A DNA stretch of 49,402 bases, taken from the IMG/VR virus record IMGVR_UViG_3300011414_000001, positions 1 through 49,402 of that record; one strand, given 5' to 3'. The stretch is from a virus. Both the position numbers and the translations under genes were made by a program. Positions 46,204 through 49,402 of this stretch are shown here, in pieces (the stretch's first letter is position 1; every line of letters begins with the position of its first letter). The notes beneath the pieces were generated by a model. It ran no database searches. It was not told the DNA's origin and worked only from the letters and a program-made list of their open reading frames with translations.

Positions 46204-46270
46204 ACGCCGACTCGCCAAACGCCGACGTCGGCTCGTCAAACTCGCAACCCAGACGCTCAAGAAATCATGA
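46190..46270 (+). CDS. Tiny highly basic peptide (26 aa)
   Basis: AAGGAGA precedes the ATG. About half of the 26 residues are Arg or Lys (NARKRRLAKRRRRLVKLA). Its stop overlaps the next ATG (ATGA). It probably binds nucleic acid. A GGGGTACCGATTACC box lies 48 bases upstream. Confidence 0.55.
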   Translation: MNARKRRLAKRRRRLVKLATQTLKKS

Positions 46271-46458
46271 CTCTCCGACACTGTCGGCAACACCCGACCT
46301 ACGACGACAGCTGCCACGACTGTTACGCACTCGAATACGGACGCTGGCAACAGTGCGACTGCTGGACAAGTGGGAATGACCTGAAACCAAAACAGCATGG
46401 GGCGGACCCGCACGCCAAGAACTGCATGCTGTATTTGAAACCGAGGGTAAGGGAGTAA
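46267..46458 (+). CDS. Cys/His-rich zinc-knuckle protein (63 aa)
   Basis: This 63-aa protein has seven Cys and several His (HCRQHPTYDDSCHDCYAL, WQQCDCW, NCMLYL), enough for one or two zinc sites. It starts in an ATGA overlap. Function unknown; protein or RNA binding is plausible. Confidence 0.55.
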   Translation: MTLRHCRQHPTYDDSCHDCYALEYGRWQQCDCWTSGNDLKPKQHGADPHAKNCMLYLKPRVRE

Positions 46459-46460
46459 TC

Positions 46461-46628
46461 ATGAACGTCCGAGACCTGCACATCATTCGAGCGAACCTGC
46501 TGACCGCCATGACTGACGGTCGCCTCGACGACGCCTACGCATGGACCCGGCTGTTCTGCCGGCAGCTGCGTTACCTCACGAATCGGTCAGGTTGCATGGG
46601 TACACAGGAGTCTGGCCGTGTTGCGTAA
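46461..46628 (+). CDS. Small hypothetical protein (55 aa)
   Basis: ATG 46461 follows GGGAG. The 55-aa helical protein (VRDLHIIRANLLTAMTDG, AYAWTRLFCRQLRYL) overlaps the peptidase start by 11 bases. Not recognised. Confidence 0.5.
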   Translation: MNVRDLHIIRANLLTAMTDGRLDDAYAWTRLFCRQLRYLTNRSGCMGTQESGRVA

Positions 46629-47130
46629 AGGGGCACTGGCCCTCTTCGTCATCGTGGCTATGCATGCGCCCTGGCGGGTTATGGTGCTGGGTGCTGAAGT
46701 CCTGACCATGGCGCCCAGTCGAGTGCGGACAGACAACCAGACTGACCGCTACTGGGATGCGCTGTCTTTGGAGTCACGGTTGGTCGCGTTGAACTACTCC
46801 GTCGCCTACCTGAGAGACCTCAAGATCGATGGGCAGGAAGTGTATGGCTATACGAGCCCGAATGACCATGCAATTGTGGTGGAGGCGGGTCTGAGTTGGA
46901 ACGCGAGATTGGCGGTTCTGGCCCATGAAGCGGGTCATACGTTGCAGCCGGGTTGGGCATCGACCCGTCAGGGAGAGGCGTTCGCAGAAACGGTAGCCAT
47001 GCTCATCTCACACGATGGGTACCGAGAACATGCCCGCTATCTGGCGCAACATCGGATGGATACGCTGTTCATGATGCTGGTGGAGTGGCCTGGAATGTAC
47101 CATGCGGCGAGCATTCTGGAGGATCGATGA
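46618..47130 (+). CDS. Membrane-anchored HExxH zinc metallopeptidase
   Basis: The 170-aa protein starts at GTG 46618 with a hydrophobic N-terminal segment (GALALFVIVAMHAPWRVMV) that looks like a signal anchor. The catalytic part holds LAVLAHEAGHTLQPG (H103, E104, H107) and, 13 residues on, EAFAETVAML, whose Glu is the likely third zinc ligand. This is the gluzincin/ImmA-type arrangement in a small peptidase. If the anchor exports it, it would act in the periplasm; if not, it may cleave a regulator. It lies in the early operon among small proteins of unknown function. Confidence 0.62.
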   Translation: MLRKGALALFVIVAMHAPWRVMVLGAEVLTMAPSRVRTDNQTDRYWDALSLESRLVALNYSVAYLRDLKIDGQEVYGYTSPNDHAIVVEAGLSWNARLAVLAHEAGHTLQPGWASTRQGEAFAETVAMLISHDGYREHARYLAQHRMDTLFMMLVEWPGMYHAASILEDR

Positions 47131-47354
47131 GCCACCAGGATCGACGCGAACCTCTCCCGACCAGCTATCAGTTCGGTGATGCGGGCAAACCAACCCTCAA
47201 GCTGGTTGAAGTCTGTCTCGCTTGTGGCAAATGTGTTGAAACACGGGACTGCGGTTGTCCTGCTGGAACGGGCTGGCGCTCGATGCATGAGAATGCGGCT
47301 CAACAACTGGTCCGCAAGGGTCAGTGGAATAGCATCGAACCCGAGGAGAAGTGA
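47127..47354 (+). CDS. Zinc-knuckle protein (75 aa)
   Basis: This 75-aa protein has a tight Cys cluster (VCLACGKCVETRDCGCPAG) followed by a helix. It starts in an ATGA overlap with the peptidase. The cluster resembles small phage zinc-finger proteins. Role unknown. Confidence 0.58.
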   Translation: MSHQDRREPLPTSYQFGDAGKPTLKLVEVCLACGKCVETRDCGCPAGTGWRSMHENAAQQLVRKGQWNSIEPEEK

Positions 47355-47977
47355 TGGCTGACCCTAAGCCGACTCGTCATTTCTTTCGCAAAGCGGTCGC
47401 TCCCCCACCGAAGCCACCGTGTGATTCGAAGAAACGTAAGTATCACAAGCGGCAGACCGCGATTGCTGAAAACCTTGATCCGCTCACCGGCAGTCGAGTG
47501 GTTCGGCGCATGGATGCCGGGTCTGCGTATCGACGAATTGCCGCATCGAAAGCTGGAAAGGCTTCACAAGCGAGTGGCAACGCCAACAGATTCACAAGCG
47601 AGTCTGGAAGCAAGGCCAGTAAGAAGCTGTGGAAGACCCGGCAGCGGATGGTCAATGGCATCCGTATCGGGGTCAAGCTGTCCGGCCGCAAGAAGCATCT
47701 GAATCGTATCGACTTACGAAAGCTCTATGTTGAGAACCCCAAGCACGGGATTCGTTGCGTGGACCAGACTCCCTCCGCACCTGTTTGGGAGCGCATCGAT
47801 GAACCCTCCGGTGTCTTCCTCCGTATCTCAGAGAGGACAGCGCTGATTCGTTTGGGGTACATGAAGAAGTTACTCCGTTTCGTTCCGACCAGTGTGCGCT
47901 TGCTTGCCCTCCCCGGCACGAAAGGTGCTGTGGGTACCGGCGAGCCTATCAACCCGATTTCAGGAGACACAGTATGA
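47354..47977 (+). CDS. Basic hypothetical protein (207 aa)
   Basis: This 207-aa protein is strongly basic through the first two thirds (CDSKKRKYHKRQTAIAEN, SKKLWKTRQRMVNGIR, KLSGRKKHLNRID) and ends in a mixed domain. I used ATG 47354 (TGATG overlap); a GTG one codon earlier is also possible. Its charge suggests DNA or RNA binding. No family recognised. Confidence 0.55.
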   Translation: MADPKPTRHFFRKAVAPPPKPPCDSKKRKYHKRQTAIAENLDPLTGSRVVRRMDAGSAYRRIAASKAGKASQASGNANRFTSESGSKASKKLWKTRQRMVNGIRIGVKLSGRKKHLNRIDLRKLYVENPKHGIRCVDQTPSAPVWERIDEPSGVFLRISERTALIRLGYMKKLLRFVPTSVRLLALPGTKGAVGTGEPINPISGDTV

Positions 47978-48183
47978 GCGCTCGTGAATCTGTACTGAAC
48001 GTGCTTCGCAACAACAACCTTGACAATCTGAATGGGCTCTCTGTGTGGGCGATCTCCCTCATGACGAGCTACCCGGAGCCCACGGTTCGCCGCACAATCG
48101 CAGAACTGAAACGCAGCTACACCATCGTGCGTGAAGGTCGGCGTGTTCGGCTCATTGGCTTTTACGGAGGCTCACGTCGATGA
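47974..48183 (+). CDS. Small winged-helix protein (69 aa)
   Basis: This 69-aa winged helix has helices ESVLNVLRNNNLDN and VWAISLMTSYPEPTV, a recognition helix RRTIAELKRSY and a beta wing TIVREGRRVRLIGFYG. It resembles the leftward protein at 42112-42399 in the recognition helix and wing. Overlaps of four bases on both sides. Likely a DNA-binding accessory or regulator. Confidence 0.6.
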   Translation: MSARESVLNVLRNNNLDNLNGLSVWAISLMTSYPEPTVRRTIAELKRSYTIVREGRRVRLIGFYGGSRR

Positions 48184-48380
48184 CCAACACGTTTGTCCCT
48201 CTGACGCATGACCAACGGCGTCAACTCATCGAACAGCCCCTCGCCATTCGCACAGTTGGTGGTGGCGCACGGTGGAGCGGAGCGGGAGTCGCCAGCGATG
48301 ACGGTCTCCATCGAGCGTATACACCCAAGATTGCGGCGTTTGACGACGCCTTTACCCCAGGAGACAACAGTGGCAAGTGA
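48180..48380 (+). CDS. Small hypothetical protein (66 aa)
   Basis: This 66-aa protein starts in an ATGA overlap. It contains a helical start (LTHDQRRQLIEQPLAI) and a Gly-rich middle (RTVGGGARWSGAGVAS). It overlaps the next gene by 11 bases. Not recognised. Confidence 0.5.
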   Translation: MTNTFVPLTHDQRRQLIEQPLAIRTVGGGARWSGAGVASDDGLHRAYTPKIAAFDDAFTPGDNSGK

Positions 48381-48771
48381 ATCTCGGAATGCACGGAAGA
48401 AGCGGCGTGTGAAGTTGAACCTGAGCCGAGCACGTCGAGCGCTGCAGCAACAGACCGAGGCCCGAGTGCAGGCGCATGCGACCTTGCTTATGGTCCTGAG
48501 TCAGGCTGGCGGCGAGGTCACGGTGAGTCAGGCGACCATGCAGACGGTCCTGCAGGGGATGCAGATGTTGAACTGGGTGACGGAGGCCAAGACCGATAGC
48601 GAGGGCAACACGGTTGCCGGCGAGTTCATTGTGCGGGTCATCACGCAGGAAGGCGTGCAGGCGGTTGTGAACGAAGCGATTGAGGCTGCTGCTATCGTTC
48701 CTGACTCTGTGGAGATTCCGGTCAACCCGGGCACTACTTTTTCAGACCCTATGGACGCATCGGTCATCTAA
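48370..48771 (+). CDS. Conserved hypothetical protein before the helicase (133 aa)
   Basis: GTG 48370 follows AGGAG. The 133-aa protein has a basic N-terminus (RNARKKRRVKLNLSRARRAL), a central helical part with LLMVLSQAGGEVTVSQAT, resembling a winged helix, and an acidic C-terminus. Its stop overlaps the helicase start (TAATG), so it may be a loader or partner. Function not recognised. Confidence 0.55.
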   Translation: MASESRNARKKRRVKLNLSRARRALQQQTEARVQAHATLLMVLSQAGGEVTVSQATMQTVLQGMQMLNWVTEAKTDSEGNTVAGEFIVRVITQEGVQAVVNEAIEAAAIVPDSVEIPVNPGTTFSDPMDASVI

Positions 48772-49402
48772 TGGGCTCTCGTCCCCGACAGTTCACCCTG
48801 ACAGCCCCAGGACCACTGCGTCTCTACAACACCCTGGAGCTGCTGAACATGCCCGCCCCGACATGGCTGATTGAACCAGTCCTGCCGATGGGCGGGTTGG
48901 TCGGGATGTATGGGGCGCCCGAAACGTGCAAGAGCTTCATCGCGATTGACATCGCATTGTCAGTCAGCACGGGGACGCCCTGGCAGGGGCTAGAGACGCA
49001 AAGAGGATTTGTCGTTTACATCGGTGCGGAAGGCGGAGCTGGTCTCGGCAAGCGGGCACTCGCGTGGTTGGTCACTCATAAGATCGAGCCGACTGAAACC
49101 GATATCGCGTGGCTCATTGAGAGCGTGCCTCTGTCAGCAGGCTCAGACGAGATTGTCACTCTACTCGAACGGATCGAAAACGAAGTCAATCGCGAACCAT
49201 CGTTGATCATCGTGGACACCATGGCGCGCTGCTTCTACGGCAACGAGAACGAAACCGAAGACATGGGCCAGTTCATTGCGGGCGTCGACATTCTCCGTAA
49301 GCGCTTCGGCTGCACGGTGCTGGTCATTCACCACACGCGATTGGATGGGGGGCGGGAGCGTGGGGCGACGGCATTCCGTGGTGGTGTCGACACCATGGTC
49401 AA
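48771..49402 (+). CDS. RepA/DnaB-fold AAA helicase, 5' part (cut by window end)
   Basis: The visible 210 residues form a RecA-fold ATPase of the RepA-like type: LNMPAPTWLIEPVLPMGG, Walker A GAPETCKSF (48-56, K54, S55), strand FVVYIGAEGGAGLGKR, Walker B SLIIVDTMARCF and sensor CTVLVIHHT followed by RGATAFRGGVD. The Walker A lacks the usual Gly-Ser/Thr-Gly before Lys, as in some RepA-like phage helicases. The ATG overlaps the previous stop. It should be the replicative helicase or primase-helicase unit. No stop is reached before the window ends. Confidence 0.8.
   Translation, partial: MGSRPRQFTLTAPGPLRLYNTLELLNMPAPTWLIEPVLPMGGLVGMYGAPETCKSFIAIDIALSVSTGTPWQGLETQRGFVVYIGAEGGAGLGKRALAWLVTHKIEPTETDIAWLIESVPLSAGSDEIVTLLERIENEVNREPSLIIVDTMARCFYGNENETEDMGQFIAGVDILRKRFGCTVLVIHHTRLDGGRERGATAFRGGVDTMV

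Noticed and set aside
1-49402. CRISPR array, insertion sequence, rRNA or complete tRNA genes
   Set aside because: No regular repeat-spacer array, transposase with terminal repeats, or complete structural RNA gene was seen on either strand.

Overview
The window is most of the genome of a temperate, short-tailed (podovirus-type) bacteriophage with high-50s GC by eye. A large portal (about 730 aa), scaffold and HK97-type coat, tail adaptor and nozzle-like proteins and three large Ala/Gly/Gln-rich internal virion proteins are present. No tape measure, tail tube or sheath is visible. A tyrosine integrase, an AlpA-like excisionase candidate and the 3' half of a tRNA-Thr gene (attP) show that it can integrate. 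Sec signal peptides ending in AxA, a T4-type lysozyme and strong Shine-Dalgarno sites suggest a Gram-negative host. The host genus cannot be read from the sequence.

Layout. (1) 86-8439, rightward: replication and recombination. The order is an Acb2-type cyclic-nucleotide sponge, an SSB-like protein, a PD-(D/E)XK nuclease, a Sak4-like ATPase, an ERCC4 nuclease, an adenine methyltransferase, a family A DNA polymerase and several small proteins. (2) 8433-9956, leftward: integrase and a zinc-ribbon protein, converging on the replication operon. (3) 9957-10250: attP with phased arm repeats, the tRNA-Thr core and a leftward terminator. (4) 10232-37355, leftward late region. Read in transcription order from 37355 it holds terminase small and large subunits, portal, a zinc-ribbon/endonuclease VII insert, scaffold, coat, decoration-like proteins, tail adaptor and nozzle, fibre-like protein, internal virion proteins, holin-like protein, lysozyme and metallophosphoesterase. 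An accessory cassette follows: three secreted proteins, an SPFH/Band 7 protein, a dATP/dGTP diphosphohydrolase-like protein, a 5'-deoxyribonucleotidase and the AlpA-like protein. (5) 37424-38869, rightward: five small genes including a DUF1353 protein. (6) 38885-43370, leftward: tiny overlapping genes, several of them single-span membrane peptides, with a repeated operator-like element and a 655-base gene-free stretch. (7) 43595-49402, rightward: about 20 small genes (DUF551, DUF4031, zinc-knuckle proteins, an HExxH peptidase, a winged helix), ending in a RepA-like helicase cut by the window edge. This operon presumably continues into region 1 through sequence outside the window.

Genes are packed with ATGA, GTGA, TAATG and TGATG stop/start overlaps almost throughout, so translational coupling is the rule and was used to choose many starts. 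Regulation seems concentrated at the divergent gap 43371-43594, at three AACAGCACAC-type inverted sites (40528-40567, 42480-42519, 42605-42643), at a double GTCAA-N4-TTGAC operator over the coat-gene promoter (30475-30547), and at a GGGGTAC(C) box in many intergenic gaps. No CI-like repressor was recognised.

The items most worth pursuing are the Acb2-type gene, the repeated early operators, the coat-promoter operator, the attP arm architecture and the accessory cassette at 10.2-15.5 kb.
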